Positions 1 through 10,427 of a stretch of DNA of 64,000 nucleotides are shown here, one piece after another. A program made the position numbers and the translations under genes. Positions within the stretch are counted from its first letter, which is position 1. Every line of letters begins with the position of its first letter. Source of the stretch: Hetaerina americana (Eukaryota > Arthropoda > Insecta > Odonata > Calopterygidae); assembly GCA_022747635.1 (NCBI GenBank), contig JAKTNV010000415.1, positions 94,553 to 158,552 of the forward strand, in the 5' to 3' direction. The notes under the pieces were generated by a model that worked only from the letters and a program-made list of their open reading frames with translations, made no database searches and was not told where the DNA came from.

Positions 1-656
1 TCCCCGCGACACACTGTGGCATGTCCAATTGTCAAAGCAGTATTTCTTCAGATGGATCCCATGTGCTTGCCGCATACTCTATGTTGGGTCTTACTTAAGT
101 GAACTAGCACGTCACCTTCCTCGTCGCAATATTTTCCAACTTAATTTTTCACGCATGGGAAACGTGGAAGTGCGTTGGAATACTGATCAAAGGGCCCGAA
201 TTCAATTCCCTGGGATGACTCTGGGCACCCTCATATTCACCCAACCTGTGTTACCTTTCGTGTGCCGTATGTGTGAAGTTTGCACGTCATTGGGCTTAGT
301 GCTAATTGAACTCCTCCCTTAAATATCTTACCGACTTTCGGTTTGAAACCTGTGGTTGGTTTCGGGTTTGACTAATTCACGCGTCGTTTGGTCCCTCTGC
401 GAATATTGTGTCTGTGTTTTCCCCGTTTAGGATCCGATGCAAGCATGCCATTCAAGTATTTTACGTGGACGACAGCATTCAATCCAACACCACATGGAAA
501 ATCAGAAATGATCGTGTCCACTTGCTAACGAATATCCCCCAAAAAAGTAATTCATCTTTGAATAAATCAATTGTAACTCCCATGAGCCGTCCTCTCTTAA
601 CCCGTGCTGATCGTTACTTACGAGGGTGATGCAGTGCATTCAAAGTGCATTACGTT
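1..656. other. AT-rich sequence, no gene recognised
   Basis: Short open frames at 29-322 and 408-629 show no domain, codon bias or flanking signal that I recognise, and they are the length expected by chance. I see no RNA gene or transposon terminus here. Confidence 0.5.
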
Positions 657-1477
657 TCAAAGTTTCGCAAAAAAGTGACTCGAAGGAAGTAGGTGTTTAA
701 ATACAGGGATCCTCCCTGACACCGCTGGGAAAAAATTGGGGCCACATGTTTGGTTGCTTAAAGGCTCGTTAGGCGCCCGCGTAAGTTTTTTTAGTTTCAA
801 ATTTTGACAATGTTTGCATGCACGACAACTGATGTTTTTCATTTTCCGCGAATGTTCGATGTTGTAGATGAAAAGCCACTCTCGCAATGCCATATTATAA
901 GTGATCCAATTCTTTTTGTCGCCAGAGAAGTCATGCCTAATATTTTTCATCTTTGCGTGACATAGCCTTTGATTTCGTAATGGCTTTCTAACACCCACTT
1001 TGTACCTTCTAGTTTCCGTACTATCTTTTACAAATTACTAAGAATAAACTTGTTGACTGCTGAGCGCGCGATCTCGGGGAGGGGGTTCCACGTATCCTCA
1101 GTATTTCGTTGATTACTATCTTTCTTAAAACTAGCAAATTGATTATGCTGCGCGCACTTCAGGCCCTTGCAGTCCCCTTCTTTATCCAAGTAAATTTTCT
1201 TGATAGGCTTCTTATTTCGGTTTCCATGAAGTGAAAACGTAGCATTTAATGCCTTATGGTCGCTAATTCCTTTTATAGTGGCTATGGTTAACACTTGTTC
1301 GGGAATATTCGTTGCTAACAAATCAAGAATAGTATCGCTCCTAGTTGGTGAAGTGACAAGTTGATTCCATGATTCGACGAAAAAGAATTCAATAGCGATT
1401 CGCAGATATCTTTTCTTTGCTACCCGTTTCAATACCCTATGTGCTCCCGTCAATAGATTCGACATTGAAAACTTCAC
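657..1477 (-). pseudogene. CR1/L2-like LINE fragment: endonuclease C-terminus and linker
   Basis: Read on the minus strand, 1477-1028 encodes the end of an APE-type endonuclease of a non-LTR retrotransposon. The motif WNQLVTSPTRSDTILDLLAT is followed by GISDHKALNATF, where SDH carries the catalytic histidine region. After a frame change the strand continues at 998-657 with a basic stretch (VRKPLRNQRLCHAKMKN) and WITYNMALRE, which resembles the linker between endonuclease and RT in the CR1/L2 group. The N-terminal half of the endonuclease and the whole RT are missing. Other pieces of what looks like the same family lie at 3,376, 4,330, 10,428, 12,490 and 13,187. The endonuclease assignment is fairly secure. 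The 657-998 linker is an inference from position and composition. Confidence 0.7.
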
Positions 1478-1479
1478 TG

Positions 1480-1830
1480 ACTATAACGTGGCGATAATTG
1501 TGTTGGAATAAAAAAAGCTTTGATTGGCTATGTGGTTAAAAGGAAATTTAACATTTCCACCATAAAGCTTTAAGGTGAAAATGTTAATTGAATAAATGAA
1601 AAACTACCATAGCTGTAACAGTTTACCTTTCTAAGCAGAGTAAAAATGTGGTTAGTTGGCTAACGCCACAAGTCAAGGATGAGGTAAAAGGTAACAAGGA
1701 ACGGGATAAGTAAGGTATGCGTATTTCGGCCACAAAGTAGCCCTCATCAGTGTACTGAAGGTGAATCGTCACGACAAAACAAGTCGAAGTGAGAAAGGGT
1801 AAAGGCAATCCGAAGTATGTATAGTGTAAA
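1480..1830. other. AT-rich spacer, nothing recognised
   Basis: No coding or structural signal is visible between the LINE fragment and the G-rich tract that follows. Confidence 0.4.
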
Positions 1831-1832
1831 AT

Positions 1833-1867
1833 GTGGGGGAGGGGGTGTTGGGGTGGGTCAAAGGGAC
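1833..1867 (+). other. G-rich tract with G-quadruplex pattern
   Basis: Five runs of three to five G are separated by one- to five-base loops (GGGGG-A-GGGGG-TGTT-GGGG-T-GGG-TCAAA-GGG). This fits the standard intramolecular G-quadruplex rule on the plus strand. Further G runs occur at 1,925-1,935 and 1,968-1,992. No function is implied. Confidence 0.55.
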
Positions 1868-2139
1868 GGGAGCCAATAGACAGCTGATAGTTGAGGATTT
1901 TGAAAAGATAGGTTATGTAGTGAAGGGGAGGGGGAATTGCACGATGAAGAAAATCACCTTTGCAAGGCGGGGGAGGGGAGAAGTGAAGGGGAAGCCTAGC
2001 ACAAACGTTGAGATCAACATCAACTTTTAAAGAACAATTCAGAAACTCCCCTGCGGTTTATTTACTACGACGACAATGGTGACGACATTTTCTCAATATT
2101 TGATACGACTGAGTAAGAATTAGAATACATTTAAAATAC

Positions 2140-2568
2140 TGCCGAACGGAATGGTTTCCAAGAATCACTTATCGACAACATGTTAAAGAAACTCAAATTG
2201 AAAAAAATAATCTCGACTTCCACCGCACACAAAAAAGACGGAACAAAGAAATACATTAAATTACCCTTCTATCCTCAATTATCGGCAAAATGTTCAAGAC
2301 TGTTGACCCAAAAGTCTCCTACACCAACAACAGCAAACTAAACAGCTCCTGGGAAACACCAAAGGCATGACAACCACAACTGAGAAGTCAAGTATTTACC
2401 AAATCAATTGTGGGAAGTTGCCAAGCTTCTTACTTAGGTCAAACACGCAGAAAAATTCTTACTAGAGATAAAGAACACTACTCCCACTACAAACACAATA
2501 AACCAAGTAAATCCAGTATGGCAGAGCATTTAATTGAAACAGGACACCACTTGACAAAAGACGATTAA
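2140..2568 (+). pseudogene. Penelope-like element fragment, GIY-YIG endonuclease end
   Basis: In shifting frames the plus strand reads NGFQESLIDNMLKKLKLKK (about 2,148-2,205), then KYIKLPFYPQLSAKM (2,251-2,295), then TTTTEKSSIYQINCG and LGQTRRKILTRDKEHYSHYK, ending with KSSMAEHLIETGHH and a stop at 2,566-2,568. This order is the C-terminal half of Penelope-like retroelements: the end of RT/thumb, a linker, then the GIY-YIG endonuclease with its conserved (Y/L)GQT-R and SxxAEHxxxxGHH stretches. At least two frameshifts (near 2,345 and 2,418) show that it is dead. The catalytic RT core is absent, so it is a truncated relic. Confidence 0.75.
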
Positions 2569-3375
2569 AAATCTCCTAAAACAAACCACGAATAATTTAC
2601 TTGGCGCTTATGAGAGCATTTTGATTTTTAAAGACTGAGGCAATCTCTTAAACAGTGACACAGGACCTATTGCATGTTCCTCGCTTTTCTCCCTGTTAAA
2701 TTTGAAATAGCCCTTTGTTTATTTTGGACCTACTGTCTCTTGAACATTTGTGCTTCTCAATGTTTAGGGCCACACCTTTTCCAGTGTGCTCTAATCTTTT
2801 AGAATATTACTGAAATTGCATTTATTTACTGACAAGACTTTTTCCTGTCACCGCCGATGCATCAGATTCGTGTTACATCGTCACGCAAAAAAATGTTTTC
2901 AAACGATAAAATTGATACCGGTGAGTCGTTCCATCTTTTAGCTATCCAATTTTTTTTGTTTTGTTATGTATTTTCTTTTGAATTGTATCGTAATATTTTT
3001 TGAACAATCTACACTAACAAAAGTTACGAAATGATAAAAGCGTAACTTGCATAACTTAACTTGGTAAACGTTGACGTTTTGCAAAGCATATTTATTTTCG
3101 TAACAGTTTGTCGTGTACCAGTATTTTCCATGTCTAGCTTCAATGTTGACTCAAAATCGATTATAATGTTGTAGTTTTTAGTTACAGGTAATTTATATCT
3201 TCCCAACAAAGGAGAAGTTGTGTCATAAAGTGATGTCCCAAGTAAATTGCATCGACACCTATTTACCTGGCAGCTTTGCAACGCACATAAGATTTTCATT
3301 TATATTTAAATTCTGGGAACTGAAATTCACGCGCAAAATTATGTAATGAGATTAGCCACTACTGCATGTTTAGGA
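2569..3375. other. AT-rich spacer, nothing recognised
   Basis: Composition is T/A-rich with no domain-bearing frame. It may include the 3' tail of the Penelope relic, but no boundary can be placed. Confidence 0.35.
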
Positions 3376-4168
3376 GATTTAGATATTTGGGGGTAGTCTT
3401 ACACTACGCCTTTTATTTGGTGAACGCATCGGGAAAATGTGCGGATCTTTCTGCATTAATCTAGGCTTCATGAAACGAGTGGGGGGTTAAACATGTAATG
3501 GTAAAGTTTTAGAGAAGTGTTATATCGCTTTTAGTTGGGCCATATTTGGAATACGCCGCCAGTATTTGGGATCTTTGTGAGAAAGCGTTGATGAAAGAAT
3601 TACATAAGATCCAGATAAAATACCTCAGATTCGTCAAACGTTTTTACCTTATTCCTTTACCTTTTTACCTTCATTCGTCAAACGCCGCCTTTTGCGAGAA
3701 GAGATCAAGGGAGGGTTTTATCAAGGTTCAATACACATGGATTTAACAATAACTCAAAGGGAATTACAATGACCCCACACTACTTGGGTAGGCTGGACCG
3801 CAATTATAAGATAAGGGAAACTGACTCCAGTGCAGATACGAGAAATGTAGATGTAAATGTTCGTTTTTTCCTCCCACAATCCGGAATCAAATTAGTAATA
3901 ATAATAGTAATTCAATTTTTTGATAAGCGAAAATTATATTAAACGCTCAGTCGAACTCCAGTGCCTTCCTTAGCGCATATTATTGTGTATATTTGTAACT
4001 AGTAGATGTATTAAAATATGTAAGTTAAATAAGATTTTCGTGAATACGTACATCTGTGTGGATGTTTATTATCATGTTTTTTCATGTAGCATTCTATTTA
4101 ATGGGTGTTGTCCTAACACCCTCGCCACAGGTCTTGCGGCGGTCACCGTGGTATCTTGTAGATGTAGT
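3376..4168 (+). pseudogene. CR1/L2-like LINE, RT C-terminus and 3' end (degenerate)
   Basis: This segment parallels the better copy at 10,428-11,436. It starts at the RT-thumb stretch (ylgvvlt equivalent at about 3,382), then LEYAASIWD (3,546-3,575) and basic residues. Next comes a block with cacactacttgggtagg (3,776-3,793) and a terminal block with the ggtgttgtcctaacac motif (4,105-4,120) that ends in cttgtagatgtag (4,155-4,167). Many stops and indels break the frame. Shared 3' sequence with the solo copies at 4,553, 4,787, 7,463 and 8,288 shows that they belong to one family. Confidence 0.7.
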
Positions 4169-4329
4169 TATGAGAGAGAGTGTATAAGATCAGAGAGTTC
4201 AAGTTTAGAACTGAGACATTTCTGATGGCATTTTTCCTTTATCATTTTTCATCAATGCACTCCCCCGTAAGCCGTCGCAAAAATGTGTTATCAAATGTCT
4301 GCTCGCGTATGTAAAATAATGGCTTCAGA

Positions 4330-4520
4330 ATTAGCTGCTTATTTGGAAATAATATTTATAAAATCCTCCAATTATGGCGCTGTACCTTAAGACTGGACAT
4401 TAACCACTGTAACGCCCATATTTATAAAAAAAGGTGGTAGAGAAGATCCGAGTGATCAGTAGCCGATTTTCCTCACATCCATTTCATGTAAAATCTTAAG
4501 CGCACAGTTCAATCATGAAG
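4330..4520 (+). pseudogene. CR1/L2-like LINE, RT N-terminal fragment
   Basis: The plus strand reads ELAAYLEIIF, then NYGAVP, then DWTLTTVTPIFIKKGGREDP and PIFLTSISCKILS, with stop codons replacing two residues. This is the RT motif 0/1 region (consensus PxDWKxANVTPIFKKG...PISLTSxxCKxxE) of CR1/L2-type LINEs. The homologous piece at 13,187-13,459 on the minus strand carries the same stretch. The fragment is isolated from the rest of RT. Confidence 0.75.
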
Positions 4521-4552
4521 TATCTTTATACCCAGAGTCAACCGATTAAATC

Positions 4553-4620
4553 CTACATCTACATAATACCCCGCAAGCCGCCGCAAGGGCGTGTGGCGGG
4601 GGTGTTAGGTCACCAACCGT
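4553..4620 (-). repeat. CR1/L2-like 3'-end fragment, left arm of an inverted pair
   Basis: This block runs from ctacatctacataat to caccaaccgt and is the reverse complement of the LINE 3' end. It is mirrored by 4,787-4,855 with only a few differences. It marks a second 3'-end insertion in the opposite orientation to the first. Confidence 0.75.
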
Positions 4621-4679
4621 GTTGTAGGATGGCTTTCGTGCTGCATCATGGGGTGCAGTTTTTTAGTTGTTTTGCGGTA

Positions 4680-4855
4680 TATGTGTTTGCATGAGTATTG
4701 GATGAAGGGATTTTTGCATGAGTGTGTGCGCTGCTGTGGGTGTAATTTTCCGTGTTGTTTTTTTGCATGTGGTATTTTTCCTTTTTACGGTTGGTGACCT
4801 AACACCCCCCGCCACACGCCCTTGCGGCGGCTTGCGGGGTATTATGTAGATGTAG
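4680..4855 (+). repeat. CR1/L2-like 3'-end solo copy, right arm of an inverted pair
   Basis: The segment runs from the gcatgagtgtgtgcgctgct region through acggttggtgacctaaca and cccttgcggcggcttgc, ending with attatgtagatgtag. It matches, in the other orientation, the solo copies at 7,463-7,600 and 8,288-8,427 over their whole length. It could be either a severely 5'-truncated LINE copy or a SINE that shares the LINE 3' tail. Confidence 0.75.
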
Positions 4856-5039
4856 ATGAATTGATAAAAACCCAGGAAGCGATTAGAAATCAATTTTACC
4901 ATAGTTTGGATGTGTTTTTGTATGTTACAACAGTGTTAATAGCGATTAGATTAGTATATATATTGTTGATTTCTAATATAATTATCGATTGGAATATGCA
5001 TTTGTCGAATTCCATTTAACGTACAGTGTAATTTAGTTG

Positions 5040-5680
5040 ATGTAATGCGAGCCATTTTCGTGGCCATAGATATCGGGAATAGGACTTGGTGTCCTTCAAC
5101 GGAAGCTCCAATCATGGAATTTCCAGAGGGTAATGTTAAGGGGAAGGCGACGTTCCTCTGTGAAGGTAGGGGTCTTCCATATCTCCACATCTTCTGTTCA
5201 ACCGCCTTCCCTTCCCTCCCCAACATTTGCCCTTTCTTCGGTGGTCGCTCTTTCTGGACCCTCTCCCCCCCGCCGTGAGCTTTGCTCTACCCCCTCCTCT
5301 TTACCAATTAGAACGGTCCTTTCGTCTCTTCGCCCTGGCTCCCCGCCGAAGGTGACCACGAGTTAAATGACGCCGCCTTCCCGCCCTTGCAAGTGAAAGG
5401 GGGCAAGTCTCCTTCCCCACCGTCTTCCCTCTCCCCCCCACACTCTCGCTTCAACCCCCTCCCCTATCGTCTCTCGTCGTGGGACTAGCGTCTTCACACT
5501 TCGTTCTTTTCCATTCGGGAAGCAACAGGCGTATTATCCCGCAAGTGCCGGGAGTTCGGGGGTTAGATTTTCCGCTCCTAAGGGAACCAGTGGTGACCGT
5601 TTCTCGTTATAGGCCTCCAGACCATGATTTCTCGCCGCGATGTATATCCATTTGTGACACCTAATCCAGCGATTTCCGTT
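5040..5680. other. C/T-rich block with no clear gene
   Basis: From about 5,190 to 5,470 the plus strand is strongly pyrimidine-rich and GC-richer than its surroundings. Several overlapping frames are open in all registers, which is typical of biased composition rather than coding. It could be a promoter-proximal region for the putative exons that follow, but no core promoter element can be identified. Confidence 0.3.
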
Positions 5681-6336
5681 TATCTTAATTAGGTGTTCTA
5701 TTGCGGACTTATCATCGACCCTAACTGCGAGTTACTTTATACATCCCATCTATATTTAATATATATATTCCGATTTAAATCAATTTCCCTTTGATGCTGG
5801 GAGTGGGTTGCCCTGGAAGTAACGTGTTCAGAAGTGGATGCAGTATCATTGGGGTCATAATTTTCGGTAGTTGTTGTCTTTTTGTTTCGGATGAACTAAA
5901 ATTTGTTGGTGTGTGTTCCTGCTTAGAATGATGCCAGCTCATTTCAAATTTTTTTCGGTATGTGTTGAAATTTGTGTCCTCTGAGTGCTTGAAGATTGTG
6001 CTTTGAAGTGTTAGGAGCCGTTATGAGGATATCAGGCGTCTCATCCGGATGAAAGGGTAAGTGAATATTTTTACAGTTGCAATGTTGCCTCGTGTGTATG
6101 GAATATTTATGTTGTATAGATGAGTGTTCATAGAATAGGGGAATCCGTAATTTTTGCCTAGATTTTTTAATGAGGGTGGGAAACTGCCCGATTAACGGCT
6201 CTCTAGTGACTTTGTCATACTTAAAATATTAATAATTTAATCACGCATTGATCTCTCAGTTTTCAGTGTTCATTCGTCTTAATCATAAGAAAATGCATCT
6301 TCCCTTGACTAATTTATGTTAATTTTTCCCGAACAG

Positions 6337-6376
6337 GTGCTGTCTCTCAACAGCGTCCCTCAGTGGCCATGGTTAG
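6337..6376 (+). other. Candidate host-gene exon with Kozak start (tentative)
   Basis: The acceptor tttttcccgaacag precedes a 40-nt segment ending ggccATGgttag followed by the donor gtgagtac. The ATG at 6,369 has a strong Kozak context (gccATGg). An upstream segment ending at 6,056 is followed by gtaagtg, a good donor for a 5' untranslated exon. A further segment at 9,295-9,353, between tctttcacag and gtaagtac, joins in the correct phase without a stop and adds about 20 codons beginning MVRNRVRVAYCDV. I do not recognise the protein, and the splice signals could be fortuitous. Confidence 0.3.
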
Positions 6377-7462
6377 GTGAGTACAGTATTTTTATACTTT
6401 TTAAAATAACATATTTTGTGCTCCCATCTAAAACATCGTGTCTTCTCGGCCACAACCTGCCATGTCAGGAAAGTGTACTTGTGTGTTTGTTGTTTTGATC
6501 CTCTGATTTTTTGGCTTTCGATGATTTTATCCTTTGATCTGTTGCCCGTTAACTTCGGGGTGCGCTTGCGAAAGTAATTAACATGTTTTTTTCATCGAGT
6601 GCTCACATATTATCCTCAATTCTGCCAACATTTTCGATAAATTTTGGATTCATTGCAAACTACGAAATTAGATTCCTGTTGATAAACAGGTTTTTTGGAG
6701 CTCCAACCGAAGGAAACCACAATTTTAATTAAATGAATGCTAGTTTACGGTCATGGGTTTTTCGTTTTCAATGTAAACAATAATTCATATCATATGAAGG
6801 CAAATTTTAAAGGTTCTTTTACTCTTCACATCTATACTTGGCTCTGGGATGGAATGTGTAATGTAATATGTTACTCTCGTCATGAGAATTAGGTGGGAAA
6901 TATTTTTTCCAACGCAGCATGTTAGTTCCATTATTATTGAATCGTCTATTGATTTTTAGTTTCCTCAACTATCGTCATTAAGTTCGTGGTGTTATTTGTG
7001 TTAATTCTTCCTTATTGTCTGTAGAAAGGTATTTTTTGTGCCGGTTTTTATGCAGTGTGGCCCATTTTCCCCTCAACCAATTAAAACAAGCGTGGTTAAC
7101 GATATGACAGATTGTGTTAAACTAATTTGTTACACTCTATAATTAGATATTTGGATATTGGCAATCGTGCCCTTGATATTTAATTGCTACTTGCAATCAG
7201 TAGTCTGAATGGTTAGCAAAAACAGTTTTTACGGTGTCTCTAACGTTGATGTTATCGTTGTTTACTGTTTTCTGAGGGTATTTAATATTTCTCGTGCTCT
7301 GTTGCATTATTAGAATTTATCATTTTAAAGTACTGGGCCACTCGAATTCCATTTGTTTCGCGGCGTTAAATCGTAATATTACCGAACAACACGATGTTCG
7401 GAAGGGGTCTTTTCTAATCAAAATCTCCATGGAACTCGGGATGATATCCGAAAGCCTAGCTT

Positions 7463-7600
7463 TACATCTACATTATAGCCCTCATGCCGCCGCAAGGGTG
7501 TGTGGCGGGGGGTGCTAGGTCACCAACCGTAAAAGAACAACACCATATGCATAACAACATGGAAAATTACACCCACAGCAGCACACCCACGCATGCCAAA
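7463..7600 (-). repeat. CR1/L2-like 3'-end solo copy
   Basis: Reading in reverse from tacatctacattatagcc, it contains ccgccgcaagggtgtgtggc, then tgctaggtcaccaaccgtaa, acaacatggaaaattacacc and cacagcagcac. The order and length match 8,288-8,427 and the reverse of 4,680-4,855. Confidence 0.75.
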
Positions 7601-8287
7601 ATCCAATCTATCTAATTCTAGCTGATACTTTCTTAAGTCAGTGACCCGCTTATCTTACTCAATCTCACATTTTATTCCATCTTTTCTCCTATTTTCTAAT
7701 ACTGCTAATTTTTAGGATTTACTTTCTTCCCACGGTCGTAAATAATTCGGGTATTGAACGAGTGTCTATTCATTAGGAATGGCTATTTTATACAAATCTT
7801 ACCGTCATGCCATTAATTAATCCAATAGAGTTGGCATATACGGTGATATGGACTTTTCAATAAAGTACTGCCTTTTTCTGGCGCCCAAAATACGAATCAA
7901 TGTGTTTTAAATCCCTATTTTGTTTCTTAAACTTATCGAGATAGTTATTTGTCAAAATTACTCTAATGACTGAATTTCCTGGCAAGTTGTTACCCTCTTG
8001 TTCGGTGGATTGCGTGCTCTGATTGTCATGAATGTATCATTAAGAAAGACATCGGAACTTCCGTTAGGTCTTGAAAAGCTTACAAAACATGAATTCATTT
8101 TTCAACTCTAAGAACGGTGATATTTGAACAGCTATGGGTAAAAAACTATTAGAGTAGATATTTGATGAAGTTCAATTCGATTTCATGTCAAATTTCGCAA
8201 ATTATGTACTTAGTGTTATTTCGCTGCTTGCCACCGTGGGTAATACGAATGGCATTGGCAGCATGCCTCCATGAATGGAGTTCAGAA

Positions 8288-8427
8288 TACATCTACATAC
8301 TACCCGCAAGCCGCCGCAAGGGCGTGGGGGGTGTTAGGTCACCAACCGTAAAAAGGAAAATACCACATGCAAAAAAACAACACGGAAAATTACACCCACA
8401 GCAGCGCACACACTCATGCAAATAATA
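8288..8427 (-). repeat. CR1/L2-like 3'-end solo copy
   Basis: It starts atacatctacatactacc, continues with ccgccgcaagggcgtggggg and ttaggtcaccaaccgtaaaa, and ends near acactcatgcaaa. Its outer end coincides with that of the other solo copies, which suggests a defined unit of about 140 bp. Confidence 0.75.
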
Positions 8428-8769
8428 AAGGCGTATGTGTCACTATTTTGATTGGCATTCATGATTAGAAGAAATGCTATGGGAACTTCACGGGGTTTTC
8501 TAAATTCCTTTTAAATTATAAAAAATTGGATAGAATGATAGATGAATCTTACGGAGAAAATAAAAAAAATGCAATGACGATGACAGATAGGATTCATTTC
8601 AAGCGTTCATCGAATGTCGGGTGCATTTAAACATTTTTTGGATATGTTTTCTGTTGCTTTCGTATCAAATTACTTGAAAAGTGTTTTTGTAATCGCTGCA
8701 TTTAGGGATTTAGTTGACTAATATATGACTTCCTGGTGGAACAAACGCTACGACCATTTTTATTATCTT

Positions 8770-9340
8770 CCGCAATATTATACGCGATATTTCTGCTTGC
8801 TTCATGCGTTTAATAGGCAAATAATGGTTGTTGATGTTTTGTTTATTGCTTTGGCGTTATTACTGTTTTTTTAATTTTGATTTTTCCATCTTAGCGATGG
8901 CAAGGTGACTTCGTGTGCTTCGGTTAATTCATCGGGTAATGCCAGAAGATATTTCTTTAGAGTAACTTTTCAGTCAATCAGTGTGCTTCAGGGATTAGTT
9001 AATATTTGTTTTTCCTATTTCTGTGAATATTTAAAGACAATTTTCAATAAAAAGTGTGGCTCTACACATGTGAGCTTATATTAGACACGTTTGTGTTTAT
9101 ATTTAGCAACATGTTACAAGCCGCCGACTTTAATGTCCCAATGGTCTTAACTGCTCATCCTTATAGCTAAACAGTTTGCGTCATATCGAGGTAGTATTTT
9201 TGTAAGCCTGCGATATCGGCGACTTTTCTCTAGTTATTTTGTAATCGCGCCATTGAACGATTTGGGCGAAATCTAAGATTGTTGTCTTTCACAGAAACCG
9301 CGTTCGCGTTGCTTATTGCGATGTGCTATCATTTTATGAA
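8770..9340. repeat. Old diverged duplication, copy A (copy B at 11,460-12,440)
   Basis: Collinear similarities link this stretch to 11,460-12,440: gcaatatt...atatttctgc, then gcgttattactg versus gcattattactgg, then gatggcaaggtgact versus gattggcaaggatgact. These are followed by ttctttagagtaacttttca in both and atatcggcgactt versus atatcggtggctt. The copies are heavily diverged by indels. It may be an unknown repeat family or an old segmental duplication. Confidence 0.5.
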
Positions 9341-9353
9341 ATACATCGGAAAA
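9295..9353 (+). other. Candidate host-gene coding exon (tentative)
   Basis: This 59-nt segment lies between a good acceptor (ttgttgtctttcacag) and a good donor (gtaagtac). Joined to the ATG exon at 6,337-6,376 it is open throughout (phase 2 in, phase 1 out). The corresponding place in the diverged duplicate near 12,400 lacks the acceptor and about 15 nt, which weakens the case. No family is recognised. Confidence 0.25.
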
Positions 9354-10224
9354 GTAAGTACAGATGGACATCGCATCAATCCATTGTTTAAACTGTAGAC
9401 TATGTAATCCATTTAAACAGTTGTAGTGAAGTGAGGATATATGTCAACTGAATCTAGTGTTATGGTTGTGATATGCACACTTATGACCATGCATCTGCCG
9501 GATTTTCCATAGAACGGGCCCATTTGAGAGTGCTTGGCTATGGTCACATTTACATTGGTCTCTCCAATGCTGCACAATTGAAGAGAGTGTATTGATTTGC
9601 TTGCTTTTGCGTTCACAATGCTGGTCGCTCCAATAATGCCTCGGCAAATGCCTCTTCTTTCCAGAGGCACTGTTTATTTCACTTTCAAAAGTAGCTACTT
9701 TAAAGCTTTCCGTTGTTTGCTATGAATAGTAGTTTTCTGTGCATAGTTATGGCTTCATTCTTTTAATTTGATAAGATTTTATTTTTAGTAGCTTACTGTT
9801 TCCTCACCTTATATTCTGTTTCTGCTCATTTTGAGAACGATGATGGTGAATCTAAAATTGCCTCTTGAATCATTTTACGCTTTCATCATTGGGCACTTGG
9901 CAGTCGTTTTTAGATTTCACGTTTGTTGAACGGAATGGTCCCACCCCATTTTGTGTGCCGTTCCAAGTGTGGTGTGCTTGCCTCCCGGCCGGCTGCTTTC
10001 AGGGTCGTCACTACTCTCGAAAATATGGGTATGCCACCCTGGCGTCTTGGAATAACAGAGAGAAATGTCATTCACAAAAACTTCAATCGCGTAGCTTTCT
10101 CGAAAGCCATTAACATTTGTCCTCGCAATGGTGTCTCGATATTGATAAACACGAGTGAGAACGTGGCAGAAAACCTGCTGTGGGATTAAATGTTGATTAT
10201 TGAAATTTGATGTAGATATTTCTG
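9354..10224. other. No gene recognised
   Basis: Overlapping frames on both strands at 9,413-9,670 and 9,865-10,258 encode no domain that I recognise. The segment adjoins the mariner relic, but its translation does not continue the mariner transposase. Confidence 0.3.
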
Positions 10225-10427
10225 TGGAATCAAAAGTTACTGTTTTTTTCATTTCCAATGTTGAGCATTCCTTTGCACCAATTGACTAGAGCATCTTTTT
10301 GAGCTGTTGTCAAATTTTGCGGGATCCAACGCGGGCAATTTTATTTCACAGCCAAATGTTCATACAATATCTTATTGATGCTCGTCATACTAATTCCCAA
10401 GGATGCTTCAAACTCATGATTAGTCAC
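10225..10427 (-). pseudogene. mariner-like transposase fragment
   Basis: The minus strand from 10,427 reads HEFEASLGISMTSINKILYE, HLAVK, a stop, then NCPRWIPQNLTTAQKDALVN and WCKGMLN. This matches the end of the DNA-binding half of mariner transposases (consensus SLGIS..S...ILHE.L..KK.C.RWIPHNLT..QK..RV.WC..ML). The catalytic D,D34D domain is absent. An in-frame stop, the loss of both ends and an abrupt junction with the LINE at 10,428 show a small relic. Confidence 0.75.

Larger units (their letters stand above)
6377..9294. other. AT-rich DNA (possible intron) with two solo LINE 3' ends
   Basis: Apart from the repeats annotated separately at 7,463-7,600 and 8,288-8,427, this stretch is AT-rich without coding signals. 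The part from about 8,770 to 9,294 is weakly repeated at 11,460-12,440, which suggests an old duplication. Confidence 0.35.

Noticed and set aside
5040..5680. Protein-coding exon in the C/T-rich block
   Set aside because: Overlapping open frames in several registers reflect pyrimidine bias; no splice or domain evidence.
9917..10258. Continuation of the mariner transposase on the minus strand
   Set aside because: The translation beyond 10,225 lacks the expected catalytic motifs and does not resemble mariner.
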